NCBI RefSeq assembly: GCF_008017535.1
Contig: NZ_VRUA01000016.1
Coordinates: 1-64,000 of the forward strand
DNA length: 64,000 nt
From: Ottowia flava
Lineage (GTDB): Bacteria > Pseudomonadota > Gammaproteobacteria > Burkholderiales > Burkholderiaceae_C
Direction of reading: 5' to 3'
This document shows, in pieces, positions 25,311-33,650 of this stretch. A program made the translations under genes and the position numbers. The notes beneath the pieces were generated by a model. That model saw only the letters and a list, made by a program, of their open reading frames with translations. It had not been told where the DNA came from and made no database searches. Each line of letters starts with the position of its first letter. Within the stretch, counting starts at the first letter, position 1.

Positions 25311-26261
25311 CAAACCGCTGGCAGGTGAAGCATGGCGCAGCCGCAGACCCAGCTCGCGCTTGAGCCGCGTGTTGTCGAGGCGACGCGATTCGCTCATGAA
25401 AGACAGTAGGGTTGGGCTCATGTGCTCCATCGCCCACGCGCGTGCGACCCGCGGCGGCCTGTCCAGGCCCAACAGATCAGCCGCCAGGTCGAAGTACTCG
25501 CCCATCTTCAGCTGGCTGTCGTCGTTCGTGTTCACGGTGCGCAGCGGCAGGCCCCGCCACAGCGCCAGCACGCAGGCGCGCGCCAGGTCGTCGGCGTGGA
25601 TGTGGTTGGTGTAAACGTCGTCGTCCGCCGCCAGCACTGGCGTGCCGGCCAGCAAGCGCGCGCGCGGCGTGCCGCCCGCGCGATCCGGTGCGTAGATGCC
25701 CGGGATGCGCAGCACGCTCGCGCGCACTCCGGCGCGGCGTCCGAAGTCACGCACCCGGCGCTCGGCTGCCACGCGGCGGGCGGCGCGCGGCGTCAAAGGG
25801 CGCAGCGCAGTGGTCTCGGACACCAGGGCGCCCGCGCAATCGCCGTACACGCCACTGGTGGAGGCGTAGACCAGCGCCCGCGGCGGCGTTCGGCGCGCCA
25901 GCGCCCGCAGAAGCGCCGCTGTGCGCGCGTCGTCCCCACCCTGCGCCGGCGGCGGCGCCAGATGAACCACGTGGGTGGCCACCCCGGCCAGGCGCCGCAG
26001 GCTGACGGGATCGTCCAGGTCTCCCCGCAGGCGTTGCACAGCGGTCACTCCCGGCCGCTCCGGCGTCCCTGCGGCGCCGGGGTCAGATGGACCAAGCTCC
26101 CCGCGCACCAGCGCCGCCAGGCGAACCCGCGGGGCGAGCAGCCGCGCGACACGCACGCCGACATCGCCGTAGCCGACGATCAGCACGCGCGCCCGACGGA
26201 AGCGACTGGGCAGCGCCCCCAGGGGAAAAAGGTTTGAGGGCAAAATCGGAAGGTTTGGCAT
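25296..26261 (-). CDS. SDR-type NAD(P)-dependent epimerase/dehydratase-like protein
   Basis: 321 residues with an extended SDR Rossmann fold. The nucleotide-binding motif is VLIVGYGDVGVRVARLL (GxGxxG). HVVHLAPPPAQGG, VYASTSGVYGDCAG and NHIHADDLARACVLAL are SDR landmarks. The catalytic Tyr is present (VYGD), but the YxxxK lysine is not found; the segment reads TPRAARRVAAERRVRD. This matches YeeZ-like atypical SDR proteins, whose function is unclear. Its last codons come from an interspersed repeat. It diverges from the ferredoxin reductase gene with only 29 bp between start codons. Confidence 0.82.
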   Translation of the reverse strand: MPNLPILPSNLFPLGALPSRFRRARVLIVGYGDVGVRVARLLAPRVRLAALVRGELGPSDPGAAGTPERPGVTAVQRLRGDLDDPVSLRRLAGVATHVVHLAPPPAQGGDDARTAALLRALARRTPPRALVYASTSGVYGDCAGALVSETTALRPLTPRAARRVAAERRVRDFGRRAGVRASVLRIPGIYAPDRAGGTPRARLLAGTPVLAADDDVYTNHIHADDLARACVLALWRGLPLRTVNTNDDSQLKMGEYFDLAADLLGLDRPPRVARAWAMEHMSPTLLSFMSESRRLDNTRLKRELGLRLRHASPASGLLEKK

Positions 26262-26290
26262 ACAGAGAGACCCGCGAGGATAACCAAGCC

Positions 26291-27334
26291 ATGGCGTTCA
26301 CCATCACCGTTCAGCCCAGCGGCCGCAGTTTCGAGGCCGAGGTTGGCGAAACCATGCTCACCGCCGGCATCCGGCAGGGCATCGGTCTGCCGTACGGCTG
26401 CAAGGACGGCGCTTGTGGTTCGTGCAAGTGCAAGAAGCTGTCTGGCAGCGTCACGCATGGCCCACACCAGGAAAAGGCGCTGAGTGCCCAGGAAGAAGCC
26501 GAGGGTTACGTGCTGACGTGCTGCGGCACGCCCACCAGCGACGTCGTGCTGGAGTCGCGCCAGGTGACGCACGCCGGCGCCTTTCCCATCAAGAAGATGC
26601 CGGCGCGCGTGGCGCAGCTGGAGCGCCTGTCGCACGACGTGATGCGCGTGAAGATGCAGTTGCCGGCCAACGACATCATCCAGTACCACGCCGGCCAGTA
26701 CATCGAGTTCATCCTGCGCGACGGCACGCGCCGCAGCTACAGCATGGCCAACGCACCGCACACGCTGGTGGAAAGCGGCGCGCCCATGGTCGACCTGCAC
26801 ATCCGGCACATGCCGGGTGGCAAGTTCACCGAGCACGTTTTCAGCGCCATGAAGGAAAAGGAAATCCTGCGCGTCGAAGGGCCGTACGGCAGCTTCCACC
26901 TGCGCGACGATTCGCCCAAGCCCGTCGTCATGCTGGCCTCCGGCACCGGCTTTGCGCCGATCAAGGCGATCCTGGAGCATATGCAGTTCATGGGCATCAC
27001 GCGCGACACCGTGCTGTACTGGGGCGGCCGCCGCCCGCCAGACCTGTACATGGACGCCTGGGTGCGCGAGGCGATGGCCGCCATGCCGCACCTGCACTAC
27101 GTGCCGGTGGTGTCCGACGCGCTGCCGGAGGACGGCTGGGCGGGCCGCACCGGCTTCGTGCACCTGGCCGTGCTGGAAGACCTGCCCGATCTGTCCGGCC
27201 ATCAGGTGTACGCCTGCGGGGCGCCGATTGTGGTCGACTCGGCGCGCCGCGACTTCACCCTGCGCGGCTCGTTGCCCGAAGAAGAGTTCTACGCCGACGC
27301 CTTCACCACCGAGGCGGACAAGGCAGGTCCTTGA
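26291..27334 (+). CDS. 2Fe-2S ferredoxin/FAD/NAD reductase (CDP-6-deoxy-glucoseen reductase-like)
   Basis: 347-residue electron-transfer flavoprotein. Residues about 1-90 form a plant-type ferredoxin with the cluster ligands YGCKDGACGSCKCKK and LTCCGTP. An FNR-type FAD domain follows (GQYIEFILRDGTRRSYSMAN, with RxYS), then an NAD domain (VMLASGTGFAPIKAIL and the terminal YACGAPIVVD). The order 2Fe-2S, FAD, NAD is that of phenol hydroxylase reductases and AscD-like CDP-6-deoxy-3,4-glucoseen reductases. Burkholderiales often carry a copy with no oxygenase nearby, as here. The ATG at 26291 is chosen because it starts the ferredoxin fold directly. Confidence 0.9.
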   Translation: MAFTITVQPSGRSFEAEVGETMLTAGIRQGIGLPYGCKDGACGSCKCKKLSGSVTHGPHQEKALSAQEEAEGYVLTCCGTPTSDVVLESRQVTHAGAFPIKKMPARVAQLERLSHDVMRVKMQLPANDIIQYHAGQYIEFILRDGTRRSYSMANAPHTLVESGAPMVDLHIRHMPGGKFTEHVFSAMKEKEILRVEGPYGSFHLRDDSPKPVVMLASGTGFAPIKAILEHMQFMGITRDTVLYWGGRRPPDLYMDAWVREAMAAMPHLHYVPVVSDALPEDGWAGRTGFVHLAVLEDLPDLSGHQVYACGAPIVVDSARRDFTLRGSLPEEEFYADAFTTEADKAGP

Positions 27335-27350
27335 CGCCGACCCGAGATTG

Positions 27351-27410
27351 ATACAATTTTGATAGCTGGCCGCGCAGATTGCTGTAGGGCTGGCACCGTT
27401 TTTTATTGAG
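27351..27410 (+). repeat. Interspersed ~60-bp repeat, copy 8
   Basis: Forward copy between the reductase and the Bug gene. Left half: ACAATTTTGATAGCTGGC and CGCGCAGATT. Right half: CTGTAGGGCTGGCACC and TTTTTTATTGA. It ends ten bases before the Bug ATG. Confidence 0.8.
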
Positions 27411-27419
27411 AGAGTACGT

Positions 27420-28385
27420 ATGCAACGCCGTCACCTGATGTTGGCCAGCTTGGCCATCGCCGCCAGCACCACCGCCTTCGCCCAGTCGAACAAACCGATC
27501 CGCCTGATCGTGCCGTACGCGGCCGGCGGGCCGCTGGACATCACCTCGCGCGCACTGGCCGAGCGGGTCAAGGATTCGCTGGGCACAGTGGTGGTCGACA
27601 ACAAGCCCGGCGCCGGCGGCAACCTGGGCAGCGACCTGGTCGCCAAGGCCGCGCCGGACGGCACCACGATCGGTCTGTCCGCCGTGGCCACGCACGCCAT
27701 CAACCCCTGGCTGTTCGCCAAGATGCCGTACGACGCGGCCAAGGATTTCGCGCCCATCACGCAGATGGTGCGGGTGCCCAACGTGTTGGTGATGAACGCC
27801 GACACCGCGGCGCGCCTGAAGATCAACACCCTGGCCGATCTGATCGCCTACGCGAAGAAGAACCCCGGCAAGCTGAACTACGGCTCGGGCGGCAACGGCT
27901 CGGCTGGCCACCTGGCGGGCGAAATGTTCAAACAGGGTGCGGGCATCTTTGCGGTGCACATTCCCTACAACGGCGGCAACCCGGCGCAACTCGCGCTGCT
28001 GTCGGGGCAGGTGGACTTCAACATCGACAACCTCGCCACCGCCGCGCCGAACATCAAGTCGGGCAAGCTGAAGGCGCTGGCGGTGACCACGGCCAAGCCC
28101 TCGCCCATGCTGCCAGGCGTGCCCGCGATGGCACAGACGATCAAGGGCTTTGAGGTTGACACCTGGTGGGGTCTGGTCGCCCCCGCCGGGACGCCGCGCG
28201 ACGTGATCGACAAACTGAACGCGGCCTTCACCACGGCCCTCAAGGCCCCGGAAACGCAGGAGCGCTTTCACAAACTGATGGCCGAGCCCGTGCCCACCAC
28301 GCCAGAACAATTCGGCCAATTGATGGACAAGGAGCGGGCGCGCTACCAGGACGTGGTGAAGCGCTCGGGCGCGAAGGTGGACTGA
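27420..28385 (+). CDS. Bug-family (TctC-type) periplasmic binding protein
   Basis: 321 residues with a Sec signal peptide (LMLASLAIAASTTAFAQ). Bug proteins bind small carboxylates, usually for tripartite tricarboxylate transporters. The family marks are present: PIRLIVPYAAGGPLDITSRA, NKPGAGGNLGSDLVAKAAPDG, and the ligand-binding HIPYNGGNPAQLALLSGQVD segment (here split around residues 180-200). No TctA/TctB membrane genes are adjacent, typical of the many orphan Bug proteins in Bordetella and Comamonadaceae. The ligand is unknown. A bidirectional terminator follows. Confidence 0.93.
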   Translation: MQRRHLMLASLAIAASTTAFAQSNKPIRLIVPYAAGGPLDITSRALAERVKDSLGTVVVDNKPGAGGNLGSDLVAKAAPDGTTIGLSAVATHAINPWLFAKMPYDAAKDFAPITQMVRVPNVLVMNADTAARLKINTLADLIAYAKKNPGKLNYGSGGNGSAGHLAGEMFKQGAGIFAVHIPYNGGNPAQLALLSGQVDFNIDNLATAAPNIKSGKLKALAVTTAKPSPMLPGVPAMAQTIKGFEVDTWWGLVAPAGTPRDVIDKLNAAFTTALKAPETQERFHKLMAEPVPTTPEQFGQLMDKERARYQDVVKRSGAKVD

Positions 28386-28423
28386 GCAGCTCTTACGCGG
28401 CGCGTCCACCGTGTCGCCTTTAC

Positions 28424-28452
28424 AAAAGAACCCCGCCAAGGCGGGGCTTTTT
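28424..28452. terminator. Bidirectional terminator between Bug gene and livK
   Basis: CCCCGCC-AA-GGCGGGG flanked by AAAAGAA on the left and CTTTTTG on the right, so it works on both strands for two converging genes. Confidence 0.9.
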
Positions 28453-28491
28453 GCTGTGCGGCGTGGCAGCCGAATGGAGCCGCCGCCTCGA

Positions 28492-29640
28492 TCAGTTCAG
28501 CGGCGTGCGCACACCGTTCTTGTACACGCTCAACGTCACGGCGGGCTTGGTCAGCTCGCCTTTGTTGGTGAACTGGATCTGCGCCGTCACGCCTTTGTAG
28601 TTGGTCTTGGCGAGCTGCGGCACGTAGACTTTCGGGTCGACCGAGTTGGCGCGCTTCATGGCATCGACCAGCACCATCGTGGCGTCGTACGAATAAGGGC
28701 TGTAGATCTGGAACTGGCCGGGGAACTTGGCGTCGTAGCGCTTCTTCCAGTCTTGGCCACCGGCCATCTTCTCGACCGCGATGCCGCCCGTGGCGCAGGT
28801 CACATTGCCGACCGCTGGCGACTTGCTGGCCAGCTCGGACAGCTTCTCCGTGCAGCTGCCGTCGCCGCTGAAGAACTTGACGTTGCCCAGACCGAGTTGG
28901 TCCAGCTGACGCAACATCGGGCCGGACTGCGAGTCCAAGCCACCGTAGAAGATGGCATCGGGCTTCTTGCCGCGGATGTTCGTCAGGATAGCCATGAAGT
29001 CGGTGGCCTTGTCGGTGGTGAACTCGGACGCCACCACATTCATGCCCTTCTTCTTGGCGGTTTCCTTGAACACATCGGCCAGGCCCTGGCCGTACGCCGT
29101 GCGGTCGTCGATCACGGCCACGTTCTTCAGCTTGAGCGCATCGGCAGCGTAGATGGCCAGTGCGGCGCCCAAGGCGTTGTCGTTGGCGATCAGGCGGTAC
29201 GTGGTCTTGTAGCCGGGTTTGGTCACGTCGGGGTTGGTGGCCGCCGTGGTGATGTGAGGCACGCCGCAGTTGTGGTAGATGCTGGACGCAGGGATGGTCG
29301 TGCCCGACTGCAGGTGGCCCACCACGCCAGCGACCTTCATGTCGCACAGCTTTTGCGCGACGGCGGTGGCCTGCTTCGGATCGCCCGCGTCGTCTTCCGC
29401 GACCAGCTCGAACTTGATCTTCTTGCCGCCAATGGTCAGGCCCTGGGCATTCAGTTCGTCAATGGCCATGCGCACGCCGTTCTCGGTGTCCTTGCCAATG
29501 TGGGCAATGCCACCGGACGTGGGGCCCGCGTGCGCGATCTTGACGACCTGCGCATCCTGCGCATGGGCGCTGGCCATCGCGAGCAGTGCGCCAATCGAAG
29601 CGGCAGTCAAGGCAAAGCGGACAGGGGGCAGATAAGCCAT
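28492..29640 (-). CDS. livK: Branched-chain amino acid ABC transporter, binding protein
   Basis: 382-residue periplasmic binding protein. The signal peptide (FALTAASIGALLAMASAHA) is followed by the Leu/Ile/Val-binding fold: VVKIAHAGPTSGGIAHIGKD, then VGHLQSGTTIPASSIYHNCG and the GDGSCTEKLSEL region. It is the last gene of a minus-strand liv operon (livH-livM-livG-livF-livK), 105 bp after livF. It has its own Shine-Dalgarno sequence (AGGAGATC). The substrate may be Leu/Ile/Val, or another amino or aromatic acid, since the family is broad. Confidence 0.92.
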   Translation of the reverse strand: MAYLPPVRFALTAASIGALLAMASAHAQDAQVVKIAHAGPTSGGIAHIGKDTENGVRMAIDELNAQGLTIGGKKIKFELVAEDDAGDPKQATAVAQKLCDMKVAGVVGHLQSGTTIPASSIYHNCGVPHITTAATNPDVTKPGYKTTYRLIANDNALGAALAIYAADALKLKNVAVIDDRTAYGQGLADVFKETAKKKGMNVVASEFTTDKATDFMAILTNIRGKKPDAIFYGGLDSQSGPMLRQLDQLGLGNVKFFSGDGSCTEKLSELASKSPAVGNVTCATGGIAVEKMAGGQDWKKRYDAKFPGQFQIYSPYSYDATMVLVDAMKRANSVDPKVYVPQLAKTNYKGVTAQIQFTNKGELTKPAVTLSVYKNGVRTPLN

Positions 29641-29745
29641 GGTGGTGATCTCCTAACTAAAAACAGGATGCGCCACGCGCCCCGAGATGGGCGGTGGCAT
29701 GGCGGGCCGCATGGTACACCCGCGGCCTAACAGGGACGGCGACGC

Positions 29746-30462
29746 TTACTCGCCCAGATAGGCGGCACGCACTTTCGGGTTGGCCAGCAGTTCTTGCCCG
29801 CCGCCCGACATGGTGATCAGGCCCGATTCCATGACGTAGCCGCGGTCAGCCAAAGCCAGCGCGCGGCTGGCGTTCTGCTCCACCAACAGGATCGTCACGC
29901 CTTGGGCGTACACGTCGCGCACGACCTCGAAGACCTTGTCGACCATGATGGGGGACAGCCCCATCGATGGCTCGTCCAGCAGCAGCAGCTTGGGCCGGCT
30001 CAACAGCGCACGGCCCATGGCGAGCATCTGCTGTTCGCCACCGGACATCGTGCCGGCGAGCTGGTCCTTGCGCTCCCGCAGGCGGGGAAAGATCGTGAAC
30101 ACCTTCTCAATGTCCTCGCCGATCGCTGCCTTGTCGCGCCGGGTGTAGGCGCCCATCTGCAGGTTTTCAGTGATGGTCATCCGAGTGAACACGCCGCGGC
30201 CTTCCGGCACCATGGCCAGACCCTGGCGCACCAAGTCCCACGGCCCCTGCCCCTTGATCGACTTGCCCAAATACTCGATGTCACCACCCGCCAGCGGCAG
30301 CGTGCCGGTGATCGCCTTCATTGTGGTGGTCTTGCCCGCGCCGTTGGAGCCGATCAGCGACACCAGTTCACCTTCGCGCACTTCAAAATCCACGCCTTTG
30401 ACAGCCTGAATACCCCCGTAGGCCACCTCCAGGCCCGATACCTTCAACAACACCTGGGCCAT
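29746..30462 (-). CDS. livF: Branched-chain amino acid ABC transporter ATPase LivF
   Basis: 238-residue ATPase, cytoplasmic side of the transporter. Walker A is GSNGAGKTTTMKAI, the ABC signature is MSGGEQQMLAMGRAL and Walker B is LLLLDEPSMGLSP. The short length and the QNASRALALADRGYVME segment after the H-loop glutamine identify LivF rather than LivG. Its start follows the livG stop by one base, so the two are translationally linked. Confidence 0.95.
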   Translation of the reverse strand: MAQVLLKVSGLEVAYGGIQAVKGVDFEVREGELVSLIGSNGAGKTTTMKAITGTLPLAGGDIEYLGKSIKGQGPWDLVRQGLAMVPEGRGVFTRMTITENLQMGAYTRRDKAAIGEDIEKVFTIFPRLRERKDQLAGTMSGGEQQMLAMGRALLSRPKLLLLDEPSMGLSPIMVDKVFEVVRDVYAQGVTILLVEQNASRALALADRGYVMESGLITMSGGGQELLANPKVRAAYLGE

Positions 30463-30463
30463 G

Positions 30464-31237
30464 TCAATGATCTCCCGTGCCCAGATAGGCTTCGATGACT
30501 TTCGGATTCTTCTGCACGTCGGCGGGCGTGCCTTCGGCGATCTGCTTGCCGTAGTCCAGCACCGTGACCCGGTCGCACAGACCCATGACCAGCTTCACGT
30601 CGTGCTCGATCAGCAAAATAGTGCGGTTGTCCTTGCGAATGCGGTCGATCAATTCGCGCAATTGCACCTTCTCGGTCGCGTTCATCCCGGCTGCCGGCTC
30701 GTCCAGGGCGATGAGTTGGGGGTCGGTTGCCAGTGCCCGCGCAATCTCCAGTCGGCGCTGGTCGCCGTACGACAGCGTGCGCGAGCGAAATTGGGCGTAT
30801 TTGCCGATACCGACATAGTCGAGCAATTGCTGTGCGCGCTCGGTGATGGCGTCTTCCTCGGCCTTGAAACTGGGCGTGCGAAAGATCGCACCCAACAGGC
30901 CGGAATGCGTGCGCACATGGCGCCCGACCATGACGTTCTCCAGCGCGGTCATGTCCGCAAACAGGCGGATGTTCTGGAACGTCCGGGCAATGCCCGCCTT
31001 GGCCACCTGGTGAACCGCCTGCGGTTTGTAAGGCTTGCCATCAAGTTCAAAAGTGCCGCTGTCAGGCGTGTACAGCCCGGTCAGCACGTTGAAGAACGTC
31101 GTCTTGCCAGCGCCGTTGGGCCCGATCAGGCCATAGACTTGGCCGCGCTGGATGGTGATGCCCACGTCTGTGAGTGCTTGCAGGCCGCCGAAGCGCTTCG
31201 AAACGCCCTGCACCTTGAGTACGGTGTCGTTGCTCAT
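30464..31237 (-). CDS. livG: Branched-chain amino acid ABC transporter ATPase LivG
   Basis: 257-residue ATPase, partner of LivF. Walker A is GPNGAGKTTFFNVLTG, the signature is LSYGDQRRLEIARALATD and Walker B is LIALDEPAAGMNATE. The helical insert FQNIRLFADMTALENVMVG is characteristic of LivG. It lies 18 bp after livM in the operon. Confidence 0.95.
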   Translation of the reverse strand: MSNDTVLKVQGVSKRFGGLQALTDVGITIQRGQVYGLIGPNGAGKTTFFNVLTGLYTPDSGTFELDGKPYKPQAVHQVAKAGIARTFQNIRLFADMTALENVMVGRHVRTHSGLLGAIFRTPSFKAEEDAITERAQQLLDYVGIGKYAQFRSRTLSYGDQRRLEIARALATDPQLIALDEPAAGMNATEKVQLRELIDRIRKDNRTILLIEHDVKLVMGLCDRVTVLDYGKQIAEGTPADVQKNPKVIEAYLGTGDH

Positions 31238-31255
31238 GTGTGGTGTTCCGTTCGC

Positions 31256-32446
31256 TCAGGAATTGATCGGGTACTGGCGAATTTCGGTATTGCCAGGCGA
31301 TGCATCCGCAGGGAAATCGATGCCCGGCGGGTTCTGCTGGGCCGTCGTTGGCACGTCCTTGCCCGGGCCGGGAATCTTGCGTGCCTTGCCGTGCTCGGGT
31401 GATGGCCACAGACCGCGTGGGCGGATCAACATTACCGAAATCATGGCCAGTGCGATCAGCAGCTGGCGCAGGATGGCCGAGTCCAGACGACCATCCGTCA
31501 TTGCCTGCAGCGGCCCCGCCACGTAGCGCAGCACCTCAGGCAGCGAAGCCAGCAAGACGGCGCCGAGGATGACGCCCGGGAGATGCCCGATGCCCCCCAG
31601 CACCACCATGGCGACGATCATGACTGACTCCATCAGGCTGAACGACTCGGGCGACACAAAGCCCTGGAAGGCCGCAAACATGGCGCCGGACACGCCGCCA
31701 AATGAAGCGCCCATGCCGAACGCCAGCAGTTTCAGGTTGCGGGTGTTCAGGCCCATCGCCTTGGCGGCGATTTCGTCCTCGCGGATCGCCATCCAGGCAC
31801 GGCCGATTCGCGAATCCTGCAGGCGGCTGCAGATGATCACGGTGACGATGACCAGCGCCAGGAACAGGTAGTAGTACAGCGATACCGAGGCGATTTCATA
31901 GCCGCCGATGGTGAGGGGTTTGCCCAAGTCAAGCCCGAAGATCTTGACCGAATCGATTTGGTTCAGCCCCTTGGGCCCGTTAGTGATGTTGTACGGGTGA
32001 TCCAGGTTGTTCAGGAAGATCCGGATGATCTCGCCAAAGCCAAGCGTCACGATGGCCAGGTAATCACCACGCAGCTTGAGCACTGGAATGCCCAAGAGCA
32101 CCCCAGTCATGGCCGCCAAGCCCAGCGCCAACGGGATCACCATCCAGAGTGACGTGTGAAACCCATTCGGAAACGCGGCAGCGATGGCCGGAAAGGTGTC
32201 GGTCAGGTGCGGCGAGGCGAGCAGGCCGTAAAGGTAGGCGCCCACCGCGAAGAAGGCCACGTAACCGAGGTCCAGCAGGCCGGCGTAGCCGACCACGATG
32301 TTCAGACCCAGCGCCAGCATCACGTAGAGCAGCGCGATGTCGGCGATGCGCACCCAGGCGTTGCCGAAGCTTTGCAGGATCAGCGGCGCCACCAACAGGG
32401 CGATGCCGCACACCAGAAAGGCGATCAGTTTGTTTTTCTGCGTCAT
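31256..32446 (-). CDS. livM: Branched-chain amino acid ABC transporter permease LivM
   Basis: 396-residue inner-membrane permease with about ten helices. It includes YVMLALGLNIVVGYAGLLDL (family signature, GLNIVVGYAGLLDLGYVAF) and VVLGGIGHLPGVILGAVLL. The C-terminus extends about 45 soluble, Pro-rich residues past the last helix (LWPSPEHGKARKIPGPGKD), a modest extension of unknown role. It pairs with LivH to form the pore and lies 15 bp after livH. Confidence 0.94.
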   Translation of the reverse strand: MTQKNKLIAFLVCGIALLVAPLILQSFGNAWVRIADIALLYVMLALGLNIVVGYAGLLDLGYVAFFAVGAYLYGLLASPHLTDTFPAIAAAFPNGFHTSLWMVIPLALGLAAMTGVLLGIPVLKLRGDYLAIVTLGFGEIIRIFLNNLDHPYNITNGPKGLNQIDSVKIFGLDLGKPLTIGGYEIASVSLYYYLFLALVIVTVIICSRLQDSRIGRAWMAIREDEIAAKAMGLNTRNLKLLAFGMGASFGGVSGAMFAAFQGFVSPESFSLMESVMIVAMVVLGGIGHLPGVILGAVLLASLPEVLRYVAGPLQAMTDGRLDSAILRQLLIALAMISVMLIRPRGLWPSPEHGKARKIPGPGKDVPTTAQQNPPGIDFPADASPGNTEIRQYPINS

Positions 32447-32461
32447 GGTCGTCCTCCCCGG

Positions 32462-33391
32462 TCAGGCACGGTCGGCCACACGCTCACCCAGCAGGCCAGA
32501 CGGCCGCAGGGTCAACACGATGATCAGCACGATGAAGGCAAAGATGTCGGTGTAGTGGCTGCCCAGCAGGCCACCCGTCAACGTACCGATGTAGCCGGAG
32601 CCGATCGCCTCGATAAGGCCAAGGAGCAACCCCCCCAGCACGGCCCCCCCGAGATTGCCGATACCCCCAAATACCGCGGCCGTGAAGGCCTTCAGACCTG
32701 GCAGGAAGCCCATGGTGTGCTGCACCGTGCCGTAATTCGACGCGTACATCACGCCGGCAATGGCCGCCAGAATGGCGCCGATGATGAAGGTGGCCGAAAT
32801 CACCATGTCGGGCTTGACACCCATGAGACCCGCAACGCGGGGGTTTTCAGCGGTGGCCCGCATGGCGCGGCCGATGCGGGTGTAGTTCACCAGGTACATC
32901 AGCGTGGCGAGCGACACCGCGGTCACGCCCAGGATCATGATCTGGGTCGGCGTGATGTAGGCGCCGCCGATATTGAAAGGAGCGCTTGGCAGCAGCGTCG
33001 GGAAGGGCTTGTAGTTCGGCTTCCAGATGATCATGGCCAGCGTCTGCAGCAGGATCGACATGCCGATGGCAGTGATCAGGGGCGCCAGCCTGGGGCTGTT
33101 GCGCAGCGGCTTATAGGCCAGCTTCTCAATCACGAAGTTCAACGTGGCGGCCACGATGCAGGCGATCAGCATGGCCAGAATCAGGATCACCCAGCCGGGC
33201 GCGCCGGGCATCGCCGACTGCATGATGCCGATCACGGACCACGCGGTGACGGCGCCAATCATCAGCACCTCTCCGTGCGCGAAATTGATGAGTTGAATGA
33301 TGCCGTACACCATGGTGTACCCGAGGGCAATCAAGGCGTACATGCTGCCAAGCACCAGACCATTGATGATCTGCTGTAGCAATACTTCCAT
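32462..33391 (-). CDS. livH: Branched-chain amino acid ABC transporter permease LivH
   Basis: 309-residue permease with about eight helices, first gene of the liv operon. It opens LLQQIINGLVLGSMYALIAL, then GYTMVYGIIQLINFAHGEVL, the textbook LivH start. FGGIGNLGGAVLGGLLLGLI is the conserved late loop. The rarA terminator lies upstream in the spacer, so the liv operon has its own promoter in 33392-33497; I could not pick out a convincing -35/-10 pair. Confidence 0.95.
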   Translation of the reverse strand: MEVLLQQIINGLVLGSMYALIALGYTMVYGIIQLINFAHGEVLMIGAVTAWSVIGIMQSAMPGAPGWVILILAMLIACIVAATLNFVIEKLAYKPLRNSPRLAPLITAIGMSILLQTLAMIIWKPNYKPFPTLLPSAPFNIGGAYITPTQIMILGVTAVSLATLMYLVNYTRIGRAMRATAENPRVAGLMGVKPDMVISATFIIGAILAAIAGVMYASNYGTVQHTMGFLPGLKAFTAAVFGGIGNLGGAVLGGLLLGLIEAIGSGYIGTLTGGLLGSHYTDIFAFIVLIIVLTLRPSGLLGERVADRA

Positions 33392-33497
33392 GGAACACTT
33401 CCTCTCTCTTCCGCTGCGCCCATGATCAATGGGACGACGGGGTTGGTTGGCGAAACCGCCGAGCGCCTTGTGGGTCGCTCAGTGGCATCCACCTAGC

Positions 33498-33530
33498 AAA
33501 AAACCCGCCAGGTGACCTGCGGCGGGTTTC
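33498..33530 (-). terminator. Rho-independent terminator for rarA
   Basis: AAACCCGCC (33501-33509) pairs with GGCGGGTTT (33521-33529) around AGGTGACCTGC, whose AGGT/ACCT can also pair. On the minus strand it is followed by TTTTTT, about 120 bp beyond the rarA stop. Confidence 0.85.
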
Positions 33531-33650
33531 GACGTACCAAAATTCTAGCTACTGGAACGCTGTCGTCGCGGCGCATGTTCCCCGGGGTTTTCCCTCTTTT
33601 CATCTTGACGATGTCGCGTAGGCGACTGCGCCGACACGGTGCGGCGTACC

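Noticed and set aside
33536-33580. Possible repeat fragment between livH and rarA
   Set aside because: AAAATTCTAGCTACTGGAA matches only about twelve bases and has no right half.
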